Below are positions 8,994 through 18,382 of a DNA stretch of 64,000 bases, piece by piece (positions within the stretch are counted from its first letter, which is position 1; every line of letters starts with the position of its first letter). The notes under the pieces were generated by a model. That model saw only the letters and a list, made by a program, of their open reading frames with translations, made no database searches and had not been told where the DNA came from. This DNA is from Chromohalobacter canadensis (GTDB lineage Bacteria; Pseudomonadota; Gammaproteobacteria; Pseudomonadales; Halomonadaceae): NCBI RefSeq assembly GCF_034479555.1, contig NZ_CP140151.1, forward strand, positions 1,054,001-1,118,000. Direction: 5' to 3'. Made by a program: the position numbers and the translations under genes.

Positions 8994-9488
8994 TCATGCC
9001 GAGAACGGAATGTCCAGTGCCCGCTCGATATCCGCCGCCATGCTGCGCGGCGAGACGCGCGGTGCGAAACGCCGGATCACATGGCCATCGCGGCCCACCA
9101 GGAACTTGGTGAAGTTCCACTTGATGGGGGTGCTACCCAGCACGCCCGGCGCCTGGCGGCGCAGCAACACGAACAGCGGATGGGCATCGCGCCCGTTGAC
9201 GTGAACCTTTTCCATCACCGGAAAACTGACCCGATATTCACGCATGCAGAAGTCGCCGAATCCCTCCGCCGACTCCGGTGTCTGACGACCGAACTGATTG
9301 CAGGGAAACGCCAGCACGGTAAAGCCCTGATCGTGATAACGGCGATACAGCCACTCGAGCTCCTTGAGTTGCGGCGTATAACCGCAGCGGCTGGCGACAT
9401 TGACGATCAACAGCACTTGCCCGCGCAGTGCGCGCAGATTGAAGGGCTCCATCCGGTTGGTATGGCAATCCTGGCTATATAGCGTCAT
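8994..9488 (-). CDS. Glutathione peroxidase-family thiol peroxidase
   Basis: A 164-aa member of the GPx family (BtuE/Gpx type) that reduces hydroperoxides with thioredoxin or glutathione. The peroxidatic Cys35 lies in NVASRCGYTPQ, the Gln in FPCNQFG, and the Trp-Asn pair in KWNFTKFLV; together they form the usual Cys-Gln-Trp-Asn site. It is Cys-based, not selenocysteine. The Cys in FPCNQFG is where thioredoxin-dependent members place their resolving residue region, so thioredoxin is the more likely reductant. No signal peptide. Confidence 0.92.
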   Translation of the reverse strand: MTLYSQDCHTNRMEPFNLRALRGQVLLIVNVASRCGYTPQLKELEWLYRRYHDQGFTVLAFPCNQFGRQTPESAEGFGDFCMREYRVSFPVMEKVHVNGRDAHPLFVLLRRQAPGVLGSTPIKWNFTKFLVGRDGHVIRRFAPRVSPRSMAADIERALDIPFSA

Positions 9489-9553
9489 GGCAGTCGCGCA
9501 TTGCGTTCATCGTCGGGGATACCTCTTCATTGTCGTCCGCCTGCGGCAGGGCT

Positions 9554-10111
9554 TCAATCGTCGCGTGCCATCAACCAGCCTTGGGCGAGCATGCGCTCCA
9601 GCGCGACGCGACTATCCGGCGTGGCGTCTTCCAAAGCCAGCGCGGCCTCCACCGTCAACCAGGTGGCGTCGGCGACTTCATCCGCCTGCAGGACCAGCGG
9701 CCCATCGTAATCGGCCAAGAAGGCACTGCCATGAATGAAGTTACCGCCATCGGTATAACGAAACGTGAAACACGGCGTCAACGACACGCCCTCGATGCCG
9801 AGCTCTTCGGCCAGCTCACGACGCGCGGCGACATGCTCCGCTTCTCCCGCACCGACCACGCCACCGGTGGCCAAATCATGATAGCCGGGGAAAACTTCTT
9901 TGGTCAGTGTGCGGCGCTGCACGCATAGCTCGCCTCGACCATTGCGCACGAACACGTACGTCGCGCGGTGCCAGAAGCGAAAGCGCCGCATCAGCCGACG
10001 CGAGGCGCTGCCGCAGGGGCGATTGTGAGCATCGACCAGTTGGATGCGCTCATCCTTGATGACCGGCTCGGGTAGCGCCCCTGGTGTTGCGGAAGACGAC
10101 AGCGTGACCAT
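9554..10111 (-). CDS. Nudix hydrolase, YfcD-like
   Basis: A 185-aa Nudix protein with a complete box: GVVGAGE, seven residues, then RELAEELGI (GX5EX7REUXEEXGU). The N-terminal stretch ERIQLVDAHNRPCGSASR and the RATYVFVRN strand resemble the YfcD/isopentenyl-diphosphate isomerase-like subgroup. Substrate unknown. The ATG at 10111 has AGGA about 7 nt upstream; the alternative ATG at 10168 adds 19 residues without family character. Confidence 0.85.
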   Translation of the reverse strand: MVTLSSSATPGALPEPVIKDERIQLVDAHNRPCGSASRRLMRRFRFWHRATYVFVRNGRGELCVQRRTLTKEVFPGYHDLATGGVVGAGEAEHVAARRELAEELGIEGVSLTPCFTFRYTDGGNFIHGSAFLADYDGPLVLQADEVADATWLTVEAALALEDATPDSRVALERMLAQGWLMARDD

Positions 10112-10232
10112 GGTGTGTCCTGTGACGTGTCGATGCGGAAAGAACTCAGCATGCCAGAGGCCGGGCATCGCGTCATGTCGAATACACTAATGAACATGTA
10201 AAAGGCCTACCCCAGACGCGTGGAGGCACACC

Positions 10233-11477
10233 TCAAGCGGGGCTATCGCAGGCTTGGCAACGTCGTGGCGTCGTGCGCTGCGTCAGCGCACCGATGAAGG
10301 CGGCGAGCGACAACGCCGCCACGACACCGCCATACACGTATGTCGTCGGCAGCAGCCCCATGTGCTGTGTCGCCACGCCGCCGACCATGGCCAAAAGGCT
10401 GGCAGACAAATAGCAAATGACGTAGAACGCCGCCATCAACGCCGAGCGCTCGGTGGGCGGTGCCAAAGGCATCACCGTACGCATGGCGCCCATGAACGCC
10501 GCGCCGAAGCCGATCCCCGCAAAGGCTGTGCCGCTCAACAGCACCGCCACGCTGCGCCAATACACACCTAACAAGAGCACGCTCATGCCGACGATCAAGC
10601 AGCCCGTACCGATCAGCACGGCCACACGAGGAGGCTTGGCCCGCAGCGTCAACACACTGATGGCACCCACGCAGGGCAGCAGGAACGTAATCAGACAACC
10701 GATCAGCGGGTTATGGATACCGCTGACGGTCTCCACCAGCGTAGGCCCCAGCGACAGCGAGAAGCCGCCTAGCGCCCAGGACGAGATCACCGCCGACACC
10801 ACGCGCATCAGCGGCCCCCGGACAGGCGGCGGTATATAGGCACGTGGCCGCAACGAGGCCCATGCGCCCGGGCGCGGCGTCACGCTTTCACGGATGCGCC
10901 CTAGCAGCAGGCCTTGGACCATCAGCGCCACGGCCAAGAACGCGTACACCAGATGCAGCGGTGCGGGCGCATACGTTACCAAGATGCCCGCAATCAGGGC
11001 GCCGATGCCCATACCGAAGAGCGGCGCGATACTCGCCATGACGGGTCCACGCTGGTGGTCGCTATCGAGCATGGCCGCCGCCAGCGCGCTGGTCACGACA
11101 CCGGTGGCGATGCCCTGCAGAATACGCGCCAGCATGAGCCACGCCAGGCTATCGGCCCAGAAGAACACTCCCAGCGATAGGATTTCGCCCACGATCGCAC
11201 CCGCCACCACTGGCCGCCGGCCGATATGATCCGACAACGATCCGGACACCAGTAGCGCCACCAGCAAGGCGAACACGTAGCTGGCAAACACCAGTGTGAG
11301 CATCGTTGCCGAGAAGTGCCACGTCGTTTGATAGAGGCGATAAAGCGGCGTCGGAGCGCTGGATGCCGCCAGGAAGGTGATCATCAGGATGGCGTAATAC
11401 GTCAGTTGCCCGAGGCGCGGCGCCGGGTAAGCATCCGTCGTACCCGTAGATGAAGGCGGTGTCATGATGAAGTCCAT
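10233..11477 (-). CDS. MFS drug/metabolite efflux transporter
   Basis: A 414-aa major facilitator with about 12 membrane helices. The cytoplasmic loop 2-3 motif GSLSDHIGRRPVV is the classical G-X3-D-X-X-G-R-R signature of MFS proteins. It is divergent from a TetR-type regulator across a 75-bp spacer that holds nested inverted repeats, the usual arrangement of a repressor-controlled exporter. Substrate cannot be predicted. No convincing ribosome site is seen before 11477; ATG 11465 is an alternative start. Confidence 0.85.
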   Translation of the reverse strand: MDFIMTPPSSTGTTDAYPAPRLGQLTYYAILMITFLAASSAPTPLYRLYQTTWHFSATMLTLVFASYVFALLVALLVSGSLSDHIGRRPVVAGAIVGEILSLGVFFWADSLAWLMLARILQGIATGVVTSALAAAMLDSDHQRGPVMASIAPLFGMGIGALIAGILVTYAPAPLHLVYAFLAVALMVQGLLLGRIRESVTPRPGAWASLRPRAYIPPPVRGPLMRVVSAVISSWALGGFSLSLGPTLVETVSGIHNPLIGCLITFLLPCVGAISVLTLRAKPPRVAVLIGTGCLIVGMSVLLLGVYWRSVAVLLSGTAFAGIGFGAAFMGAMRTVMPLAPPTERSALMAAFYVICYLSASLLAMVGGVATQHMGLLPTTYVYGGVVAALSLAAFIGALTQRTTPRRCQACDSPA

Positions 11478-11480
11478 TAA

Positions 11481-11531
11481 TGCTAAGATTATGCTTTAGT
11501 CGCAGTCTGAACTTAGCAGGCTCATAAAGCA
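11481..11531. promoter_or_regulatory. Nested inverted repeats between MFS and TetR genes, likely operator
   Basis: TGCTAAG at 11481-11487 pairs with CTTAGCA at 11512-11518, and TGCTTTA at 11492-11498 pairs with TAAAGCA at 11525-11531. Both 7-bp pairs are perfect and lie in the divergent MFS/TetR spacer. Inferred to be the repressor binding region. Confidence 0.5.
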
Positions 11532-11552
11532 AATATTTTGCGTTAGGTGACC

Positions 11553-12122
11553 ATGGCCATCAAAGAAGCCGTTCGTCCCGGGGGACGCAGCGCGCGGGTG
11601 CAAGAAGCCGTGCATCACGCGGTCCGCGAGCTGCAGATCACCAAATCCCGCGAAGAACTCAGCGTGCCCCAGATCGCGAACAAGGCCGGCGTGACGCCGT
11701 CGACGATCTATCGTCGCTGGGGGAATCTTGCCGAGCTGCTGGCAGACGTGTCCCTCGAGCGCCTGCGCCCCGACGACGAACCGCCGCAGACCGGTTCCTT
11801 GGCGGGCGACCTACAGGCTTGGGGCGAGCAATATCTCGACGAGATGACCTCGCTACCCGGCCAGTGCATGCTCAGCGATATCATGGCCAGCGCCGAACGT
11901 GAACGACGTGAACGCTGCTACCTTTACAGTGAAACGATCATGGCGTGCTTGCGTGAACGTGCCGTGAAGCGCGGCGAAGCCACGCCATCGGTCGAGGACT
12001 TGATGGACGGCGTGATCGCGCCGATGACGTACCGGCTACTCTACGACCTCGATACGGCGACGCCCGCGCGCCTCAGTCGCTGGATCGCGCAGACGCTGCC
12101 AAGCGTCGACTCGCCCGACTAA
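11553..12122 (+). CDS. TetR-family transcriptional regulator
   Basis: A 189-aa repressor-type protein. The N-terminal helix-turn-helix reads ELSVPQIANKAGVTPSTIYRRWGNLAELL, typical of TetR proteins, including the YRRWGNKAEL-like segment. The remaining helical domain has no recognisable ligand motif. I chose ATG 11553 because AGGTGA stands 2-8 nt before it; a GTG two codons upstream overlaps that ribosome site. It probably controls the divergent MFS gene and possibly itself. Confidence 0.85.
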   Translation: MAIKEAVRPGGRSARVQEAVHHAVRELQITKSREELSVPQIANKAGVTPSTIYRRWGNLAELLADVSLERLRPDDEPPQTGSLAGDLQAWGEQYLDEMTSLPGQCMLSDIMASAERERRERCYLYSETIMACLRERAVKRGEATPSVEDLMDGVIAPMTYRLLYDLDTATPARLSRWIAQTLPSVDSPD

Positions 12123-12210
12123 CCCCACCAGGGTCGCATTGACCCCGGTACCACGTCTGGCCATGCTCGAAGCACGACGCATCCCCTTGCCGTCTTCAGG
12201 AGTCGCTTCC

Positions 12211-13863
12211 ATGGCCGATCATGCCGCTCGCACTCATCTCGCCACGCACGAGGTCACCAACCAGCCGTTGCTCGGTGGCGACCATGACCTCCTGGCAGAG
12301 GACATCGCCCTGCGTGAGACTCTGGCCCGCGAAGCCCCGGCTTGGGTCGCGACGCGCCTTGCCCCACTCGCCCGCGAGGCCGGGCGTGATACCTGGCAAG
12401 CCATCGCCGACGAGGCCAATCGCCATCCTCCCGAGCTACGTTTGTTCGACCGGCACGGGCGTAGGCTCGACGAAGTGCACTACACCGAGGCCTATCATCG
12501 ATTGATGCATCTCGCCTGCGATGGCGGCTGGCAGGCGGTGGCCTGGGAACATGAAGGCAACGGCGGTCATCAAGCGCATATCGCCGCGCTGTATCTCTTG
12601 ACCCAGGTCGAGCCGGGATTCTGCTGCCCGATCACCATGACCCACGCCGCCTACCCTGTGCTACGCCACGACAACGCCATACTCGAGACCTGGGGACCGC
12701 GCCTGCGGGCAAACGACTACGACCCTCGCGCCCTGCCCGCCAACGCCAAGCGCGCGGCAACCTTCGGCATGGCGATGACCGAGAAACAAGGCGGCAGCGA
12801 CGTGCGCCGCAACACCACCCACGCGACACGCCAGCCGGATGGCAGCGTGCGCCTCACCGGCCACAAGTGGTTCTGCAGCGCCCCGATGTCGGATGCCTTC
12901 CTGACCCTCGCACAAGACGACGCCGGCCTCGGTTGCTTCCTGGTGCCACGCTTTCGCCCCGATGGCGAACGCAATGGCATTCAGCTGCAGCGCCTCAAGG
13001 ACAAGTGCGGCAACCGCGCCAACGCCTCTGCGGAAATCGAGTATGCCGATGCCTGGGCGCACCCTATCGGCGAGCCAGGGCGCGGCGTCGCCACCATTCT
13101 CGAGATGGTCCAGCAGACGCGGCTCGATGCCGCCACTGCACCCGCCGGCATGATGCGCCAGGCAACGCTTGAAGCCTGGCGCCACGTCCAGGGCCGTGAA
13201 GCGTTCGGCAGACGCCTCGCCGACCAGCCCTTGATGCGCCGGGTGATCGCCGACTTAGCGCTGGAAACCGAGGCCAGCCTGGCCTTATGCCTGCGCACGG
13301 CCCGCGCCTTCGACGGCGCCACCAACGATGATCACGAACGCGCCCTGGCACGGCTGCTGCCCGCGCTGGCCAAGTTCTGGCACAACAAGCGCAGCTCGGC
13401 GTTCATGGCCGAAGCCATGGAATGTCTCGGCGGTATCGGCTACGTCGAGGAGGCGCCGCTCGCGCGGCTTTACCGCGAGGCGCCGGTGAATTCGATCTGG
13501 GAAGGCTCGGGCAATGTCATGTGCCTGGACGTGATGCGCGTGTTGGCCCGCCACCCGGAAAGCATCGCCGCCCTACGCCAGGAACTCGCCCTGGCACGCG
13601 GCGCGCATCCCGATTTTGACCGGGCGCTCGAGGTCCTCGAACGACGCCTCAAGGCCACGCCGGACGTGCTGGAAGCGCAGGCACGCTGGCTGACCCAGCG
13701 CCTCGCGCAATGTCTGCAAGCCGCGCTGCTGTTGCGTCATGCCCCCGCCGCCGTCGGCGAGACCTTCTGCGCAGCGCGCCTGGGCGAGGAGGCGTCACCG
13801 CTATTCGGCGTCTTGCCATCACACGCACCACTGGACGCCATTCTTGAGCGAATCGCGCCCTGA
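12211..13863 (+). CDS. AidB-like acyl-CoA dehydrogenase-family protein
   Basis: A 550-aa flavoprotein of the acyl-CoA dehydrogenase family, closest in layout to AidB, which is expressed in the adaptive response to alkylation in E. coli. Visible motifs: AMTEKQGGSDVRRNTT, the substrate and FAD-binding signature, and ECLGGIGYVEE followed by PVNSIWEGSGNVMCLDV near the C-terminus. The family-like N-terminus HEVTNQPLLGGDHDL supports the ATG at 12211, which has CAGGAG 8 nt upstream; the more upstream ATG adds a poor extension. Substrate unproved, so isovaleryl-CoA dehydrogenase activity is possible. No adaptive-response (ada) gene is nearby. Confidence 0.82.
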   Translation: MADHAARTHLATHEVTNQPLLGGDHDLLAEDIALRETLAREAPAWVATRLAPLAREAGRDTWQAIADEANRHPPELRLFDRHGRRLDEVHYTEAYHRLMHLACDGGWQAVAWEHEGNGGHQAHIAALYLLTQVEPGFCCPITMTHAAYPVLRHDNAILETWGPRLRANDYDPRALPANAKRAATFGMAMTEKQGGSDVRRNTTHATRQPDGSVRLTGHKWFCSAPMSDAFLTLAQDDAGLGCFLVPRFRPDGERNGIQLQRLKDKCGNRANASAEIEYADAWAHPIGEPGRGVATILEMVQQTRLDAATAPAGMMRQATLEAWRHVQGREAFGRRLADQPLMRRVIADLALETEASLALCLRTARAFDGATNDDHERALARLLPALAKFWHNKRSSAFMAEAMECLGGIGYVEEAPLARLYREAPVNSIWEGSGNVMCLDVMRVLARHPESIAALRQELALARGAHPDFDRALEVLERRLKATPDVLEAQARWLTQRLAQCLQAALLLRHAPAAVGETFCAARLGEEASPLFGVLPSHAPLDAILERIAP

Positions 13864-13883
13864 TCGCAGCTTCCACGGCTCCA

Positions 13884-14492
13884 TCAACCGATGACGATGC
13901 GCAACGCCAGGCCCAGCAGCAAGACGCCCGTCATTCGGTTGATCCAGTGCGCCCGCGCCTGAAGCCAGGGCAAAACCGATGAATGCGAGAGCGCCAACGC
14001 CACCAGCACGTACCAGCCAGCGTCGATCAGCGACGCAGTCGCCACGATCAACGCCTTGGCCCCCGCCCCCATATCGGCACTCACGAACTGGCTCAACAAG
14101 GCTACGAAGAAGAGAATCAGCTTGGGATTGGCCAACGCCACCAGTACGCCGTCCCGCGCAGCCACGCCAGGCCCGCTTGCCACGCCGCCTGCCTCCAGGG
14201 CGCCGCCCCGACCAGCGCGCAACGCCTTCACGCCAAGCCAGGCCAGATACGCCGCCCCGCCCCAGGTGATGGCCTGGAACAACACTGGCTGATGCACGAT
14301 GACTGCGCCCAAACCCCACACGGTCAGCGCCGCATAGAAGCCCACGCCCACCGCATGGCAAACACCCGCGACGACGCCCGGCATGCGCCCGCCACCCAGC
14401 GTATGGCGCAACACCATCGCCAGGCTCGGCCCCGGCGACATCGCTCCCATCGCGCAGATGGCCGCTAGCGACAGCCACAAACTCAATGACAT
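13884..14492 (-). CDS. LysE/RhtB-family amino-acid exporter
   Basis: A 202-aa inner-membrane protein with about six hydrophobic segments. The N-terminal signature is SPGPSLAMVLRHTLGGG, corresponding to the SPGP(N) motif of LysE/RhtB exporters, and the LVALANPKLILFFVALLSQF stretch matches the conserved helix with NPK. Likely exports amino acids such as threonine, homoserine or a neutral amino acid; the substrate is not determinable. Stands alone and convergent to the AidB-like gene. Confidence 0.87.
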   Translation of the reverse strand: MSLSLWLSLAAICAMGAMSPGPSLAMVLRHTLGGGRMPGVVAGVCHAVGVGFYAALTVWGLGAVIVHQPVLFQAITWGGAAYLAWLGVKALRAGRGGALEAGGVASGPGVAARDGVLVALANPKLILFFVALLSQFVSADMGAGAKALIVATASLIDAGWYVLVALALSHSSVLPWLQARAHWINRMTGVLLLGLALRIVIG

Positions 14493-14543
14493 CGCACAGG
14501 CCCCGTCATGAAATGAGCGTGCAACTTAAAATAAGCGCTCAAC

Positions 14544-14918
14544 TTAGCGGTCGGCGTCCTTCATGCGACCTTGGCAGTCGCGCTCGATGACGTTGCGTTC
14601 ACCCTCGTCGTTCTCGCGATACAACATGCCGTTGTCGCCTTTGGTGTGCCAGACGTAGGCAAGCTGTTCGTCGTCGCTTGCATAGCGCGCGCCGGAGCCC
14701 GAGGCAATTTGGTGCATGGGAATGGAATCGTGACCGTAACTCAACATGGCACGGTCGGTGTCGGCGCCATATTGGAAATAGGTCACCGACAGCGACGTCT
14801 CTCCCTCACACTGGTAAATCTGGGTATGCTGATCAGCGCGATCACCATCGCCACCTTGCATGGCGCACCCCGTCATCAAGGTCGCTAGCGCCAACAGGGT
14901 AAGACTGACAGATTTCAT
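14544..14918 (-). CDS. MliC-like lipoprotein (c-type lysozyme inhibitor fold)
   Basis: A 124-aa lipoprotein: signal peptide with lipobox MTGC (Cys18), then a small beta domain. The pattern YQCEG at its start and SGARYASDDEQLAYVWHTKGDNGMLY later matches MliC/PliC proteins, in which the SGSGARY segment enters the lysozyme active site. The two remaining Cys (in YQCEG and RDCQG) could form the fold's disulfide. Predicted outer-membrane inhibitor of c-type lysozyme. Single gene. Confidence 0.75.
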   Translation of the reverse strand: MKSVSLTLLALATLMTGCAMQGGDGDRADQHTQIYQCEGETSLSVTYFQYGADTDRAMLSYGHDSIPMHQIASGSGARYASDDEQLAYVWHTKGDNGMLYRENDEGERNVIERDCQGRMKDADR

Positions 14919-15117
14919 CGGAACTCCTTATCCAGAAACATCATGATGGAAGTACGATACGGCGCGACGTTCTCAAAGGCATATCGCACCTAATTTATGA
15001 TCGTACAATACTGTTGCAGACATCTTATCTTAAACGACGCGTGCCACGCCCAACACGCATCAGAATATTCACTGGGTATCATGGCGGTACTCTCAGCCCA
15101 TCACACGGAGGTCAGGC

Positions 15118-15879
15118 ATGTCGAATTGCGCGCGAACCGACCATCATTGCCAGCGTTGCGAAGGCCCGTTGCCGTTCGAGTTCAGCATGGCGTTCCAGCC
15201 CATCGTCGATGTCGCGACGCAACGCATCGTCACCCACGAAGCCCTGGTACGCGGCATCAATGGCGAGTCGGCCTATCAGGTCCTGTCCCAGGTCTCGGAC
15301 ATGCTGTTGTATCGCTTCGATCAGGCCTGCCGCGTCAAGGCCATCGAACTGGCCGCCCAGCTCGAGATGCCAAGCGCGCTCTCGATCAACTTCCTGCCCA
15401 ACGCCGTCTATGAACCCGAGGCCTGCATACAAGCAACACTAGAGATCTCAGAGAGGGTCGGATGGCCCGCCGAGCGCCTCGTGTTCGAGATCACCGAGAC
15501 CGAAAGCGTCACCGACCGCGCCCACCTGCGCAATATCATCGACACTTATCGCCAAATGGGCTTCACCACCGCCCTGGACGACTTTGGCAAGGGTCACGCC
15601 AATCTAGACCTGCTGGCCGACTTGCGCCCGGACAAGCTCAAGATCGATCGTGCTCTGGTGATGGACTGCCACCGCGACACGCGGCGCCAGATTTTGCTCA
15701 AGTCAGTGGTCGACATCGCCACCCAGCTCGACATCGAAACGGTCGCCGAAGGCATCGAGTGCCGGGACGAAGCCCGCTGGCTCCATGAAGAAGCCGGCAT
15801 CGTGCAGCACCAAGGCTTTTATTATGCTCGTCCCGCCTTCGAAGCACTGCCCCCGGTCTCGGTCTTTACTGACTCCTAA
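15118..15879 (+). CDS. EAL-domain cyclic-di-GMP phosphodiesterase
   Basis: A 253-aa stand-alone EAL protein. All key segments are present: EALVRG, the Asn in INFLPNA, EITET, DDFGKGHANL, the catalytic Lys in KLKIDR, AEGIE and QGFYYARP, so it should hydrolyse c-di-GMP. There is no sensory or membrane domain; two CxxC-like Cys sites near the N-terminus (CARTDHHCQRC) resemble those of the blue-light/YcgF-like and other short EAL proteins and might bind metal, which is an inference. An intrinsic terminator follows it. Confidence 0.9.
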   Translation: MSNCARTDHHCQRCEGPLPFEFSMAFQPIVDVATQRIVTHEALVRGINGESAYQVLSQVSDMLLYRFDQACRVKAIELAAQLEMPSALSINFLPNAVYEPEACIQATLEISERVGWPAERLVFEITETESVTDRAHLRNIIDTYRQMGFTTALDDFGKGHANLDLLADLRPDKLKIDRALVMDCHRDTRRQILLKSVVDIATQLDIETVAEGIECRDEARWLHEEAGIVQHQGFYYARPAFEALPPVSVFTDS

Positions 15880-15885
15880 GCAAAA

Positions 15886-15909
15886 CGACCCCGGCGCTTG
15901 CCGGGGTCG
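15886..15909. terminator. Bidirectional intrinsic terminator between EAL gene and gcd
   Basis: A perfect 10-bp stem, CGACCCCGGC with loop GCTT and its complement, sits between two convergent genes. A TTTTG tract follows on the minus strand and CGTTCT on the plus strand. Confidence 0.8.
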
Positions 15910-15934
15910 CGTTCTACTTCGCTAGCCTGCGCCG

Positions 15935-18382
15935 TCAGACGTCCTCGGGCAGCGCATAGGCGATCACGTAGTCACCGCTGGGCGTTTCCATGAAATGGTG
16001 CCCGGTGGCAACGATCACCAGATACTGACGACCATTCGCCTCGTAGACCACCGGATTGGCCTGGCCACCCGCCGGCAACGGCGCTTGCCACACGGTCTCG
16101 CCGCTCTCGATGTCGATCGCGCGGATCAGGTCATCGGTCGCCGCAGCGATGAAGATCAGGCCTCCGGCCGTGACCACCGAACCGCCGTTATTGGGTGTGC
16201 CGATATCGATGGGCAAGCCGGAACGAATTCCCCACGGGCCATTGGCGCGCGCCGTACCCAACGGGCGGTCCCACAATGTATCGCCGCTGGCCAGATCGAT
16301 AGCGCGGATATGGCCATACGGGGGCTGCTTGCACAGCATACCGGTATAGGGCACGCGCCAGCCGGCGTTGACGTTGATCGCGTAAGGCGTGTTGGCCTGC
16401 GGGTCGCCCGCGCCTTCGGCGCCGCCGCTGTCGCTATCGAGCTCCTCGCGAGGCTTCCAGCCCTTGGCATCGGCCACCTCACGGGGCACTAGCTCATTGT
16501 AGTTGGGCATGTCATTGTAGTTGGCGATCATCACGCCACGCTGCGGGTCGATGGAGACACTGCCCCAGTCGGAGCCCCCGTTATAGCCGGTGTACTGAAT
16601 CCACGGCTGGTCGGCGGTGGGCGGCGTGTACATGCCCTTCCAGCTGGCTTGCTGGTACTGGATACGGCAGAAAAGCTGATCAAAAGGCGACATGCCCCAC
16701 ATGTCCTTCTCGTTGATGTCAGGCTGACGCAGCGTGGCATAGTTCGAGAAGGGTTGGGTCTTGCTCCGCTCCTCTGGTTCGGCGCCACCCTGCGGAACCG
16801 GACGCTCCTCGGCGCCACCGCCCAGCAATTCACCTGTTTCACGGTTGAAGACGTAGATCTCACCCTGTTTGGTGGGCATCACCAATGCCGGCACCTCCCC
16901 GTCATCGGTGGGGAAATCGATCAATGTCGGCTGCGAACCGGGGTCGTAATCCCAGACATCCTTGTGCGCAGTCTGGAAGTGCCACTCAGGCAACCCGGTC
17001 TCGACATTGAGCGCCACCATCGAGCTGGCCCACTCGTTCTCTTCCGGTGTGCGCGAACTGCTCCAGTAATCGGCGGCACTATTGGCCATCGGCAGATAGA
17101 CCAGACCGAGCTGGCTATCGCCGGCGGCAGTCGTCCACATATTGGGAGAGCCACGCACATACGTTTCGTCACCGCTGAGCGGTTCGCTCTGCTCGGGACG
17201 CCCCGCGTCCCAGGCCCATTCGAGCTCGCCAGTCACGGCATCGAAACCCTTGATGACGCCGGAGGGCGGATAACGACGCTGGCCATCGAGCACCTGGTGA
17301 CCGGTGACGACCACATCGCGCACCACCACCGGTGCGGAATTGATGGAGACGTAACCGTCCGGCGTCTCGCCCATGTTCTTCTTGATATCGACCTGGCCAT
17401 CGTCACCGAAGCCAGTGCACGGCTCACCGGTAGCGGCATCGACTTCGAGCATGCGGCCATCGAGCGTGCCGGAAATGATGCGGGCGCGGCAGCTCTGCGA
17501 ATCGCCATCACCGCCATTGGCCAGATCGTCGAGACGGTCATCCGGCACTTCATAATACGTGACGCCACGGCAGGCGGCGGTATAAGGGATGGCATCCTCG
17601 GATACCTGTGGATCGTAGCGCCAGTTCTCTTCGCCACTATCGGCATCGAGCGAGATCAGGATGTTGCGCGAGGTGCACAGAAACACATCGTCACCGACCT
17701 TGAGCGGCGTGGTCTCAGCGCCCCAGCGATGATCGAGCAGGTCCCCGGTACGGTATTGCCATGCGACCTCGAGATCGCCGACGTTCTCCGGCGTGACCTG
17801 ATCGAGAGGCGAATAGCGTGTCGCAGCGCTGTCGCGCCCGTAGGCGACCCAGTCTTCGTCAGCGGGCGTGTCCGCCGGCTGGGCATCGCCGACATCGGTC
17901 GCCAATGAATCCTCGGCGACTTGTGGTACATCCCCGAAATGCTGATAACCACGCGGCACGAACGCCAATGCCCCGGCGACGATCAGGCCCAGGCACAACA
18001 CGCCCGCCACCGAGAAACTCGCCTTGCGCGAGGGCCCGTCCCGGAGACTCGGCATGACCAGCGCGACCGGAATAGCCAGGATCAACACGACATCGAGACG
18101 CGGAATCCAGCGCCAGTAATTCAACCCGGACTCCCAAGCGGCCCAGATCAGCGTGCCGATGAACACCACACCATAAAGCCAGGCACCGGAAACACGACCA
18201 CGCAGCAACTGAACGCCGGAGACGAGCATCAGAATGCCCGCGATCGCGTAATACCAGGAACCGCCCAGTGACGCTAGATAAAGCCCGCCGCCGCCAAGCG
18301 CTAGGCCGGCGAGCGCAACGATGATACCCACCAGCTTGGCGAACAAGCCACCAGCCCTGTGGGAAGATGTATTAGTAGCCAA
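15935..18382 (-). CDS. gcd: Membrane-bound PQQ-dependent glucose dehydrogenase
   Basis: Oxidises glucose to gluconolactone in the periplasm and passes electrons to ubiquinone. The 815-aa protein has five N-terminal membrane helices (residues about 10-150) and a C-terminal beta-propeller quinoprotein domain with repeated W-motif blades and the family segments GDLLDHRWGAETTPL, TAHKDVWDYDPGSQP and GTPNNGGSV. The start is TTG at 18382, with AAGGAG 8 nt upstream; it gives ATNTSSHRAGGLF as N-terminus. The in-frame ATG at 18475 would add 31 residues that are not membrane-like. Requires PQQ; no pqq genes are in this window. Confidence 0.93.
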   Translation of the reverse strand: MATNTSSHRAGGLFAKLVGIIVALAGLALGGGGLYLASLGGSWYYAIAGILMLVSGVQLLRGRVSGAWLYGVVFIGTLIWAAWESGLNYWRWIPRLDVVLILAIPVALVMPSLRDGPSRKASFSVAGVLCLGLIVAGALAFVPRGYQHFGDVPQVAEDSLATDVGDAQPADTPADEDWVAYGRDSAATRYSPLDQVTPENVGDLEVAWQYRTGDLLDHRWGAETTPLKVGDDVFLCTSRNILISLDADSGEENWRYDPQVSEDAIPYTAACRGVTYYEVPDDRLDDLANGGDGDSQSCRARIISGTLDGRMLEVDAATGEPCTGFGDDGQVDIKKNMGETPDGYVSINSAPVVVRDVVVTGHQVLDGQRRYPPSGVIKGFDAVTGELEWAWDAGRPEQSEPLSGDETYVRGSPNMWTTAAGDSQLGLVYLPMANSAADYWSSSRTPEENEWASSMVALNVETGLPEWHFQTAHKDVWDYDPGSQPTLIDFPTDDGEVPALVMPTKQGEIYVFNRETGELLGGGAEERPVPQGGAEPEERSKTQPFSNYATLRQPDINEKDMWGMSPFDQLFCRIQYQQASWKGMYTPPTADQPWIQYTGYNGGSDWGSVSIDPQRGVMIANYNDMPNYNELVPREVADAKGWKPREELDSDSGGAEGAGDPQANTPYAINVNAGWRVPYTGMLCKQPPYGHIRAIDLASGDTLWDRPLGTARANGPWGIRSGLPIDIGTPNNGGSVVTAGGLIFIAAATDDLIRAIDIESGETVWQAPLPAGGQANPVVYEANGRQYLVIVATGHHFMETPSGDYVIAYALPEDV

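Noticed and set aside
16649..17908. 419-aa open frame on the plus strand
   Set aside because: Antisense to gcd; the translation is His/Arg-rich without motifs, and no ribosome site is seen. A shadow of a GC-rich gene.
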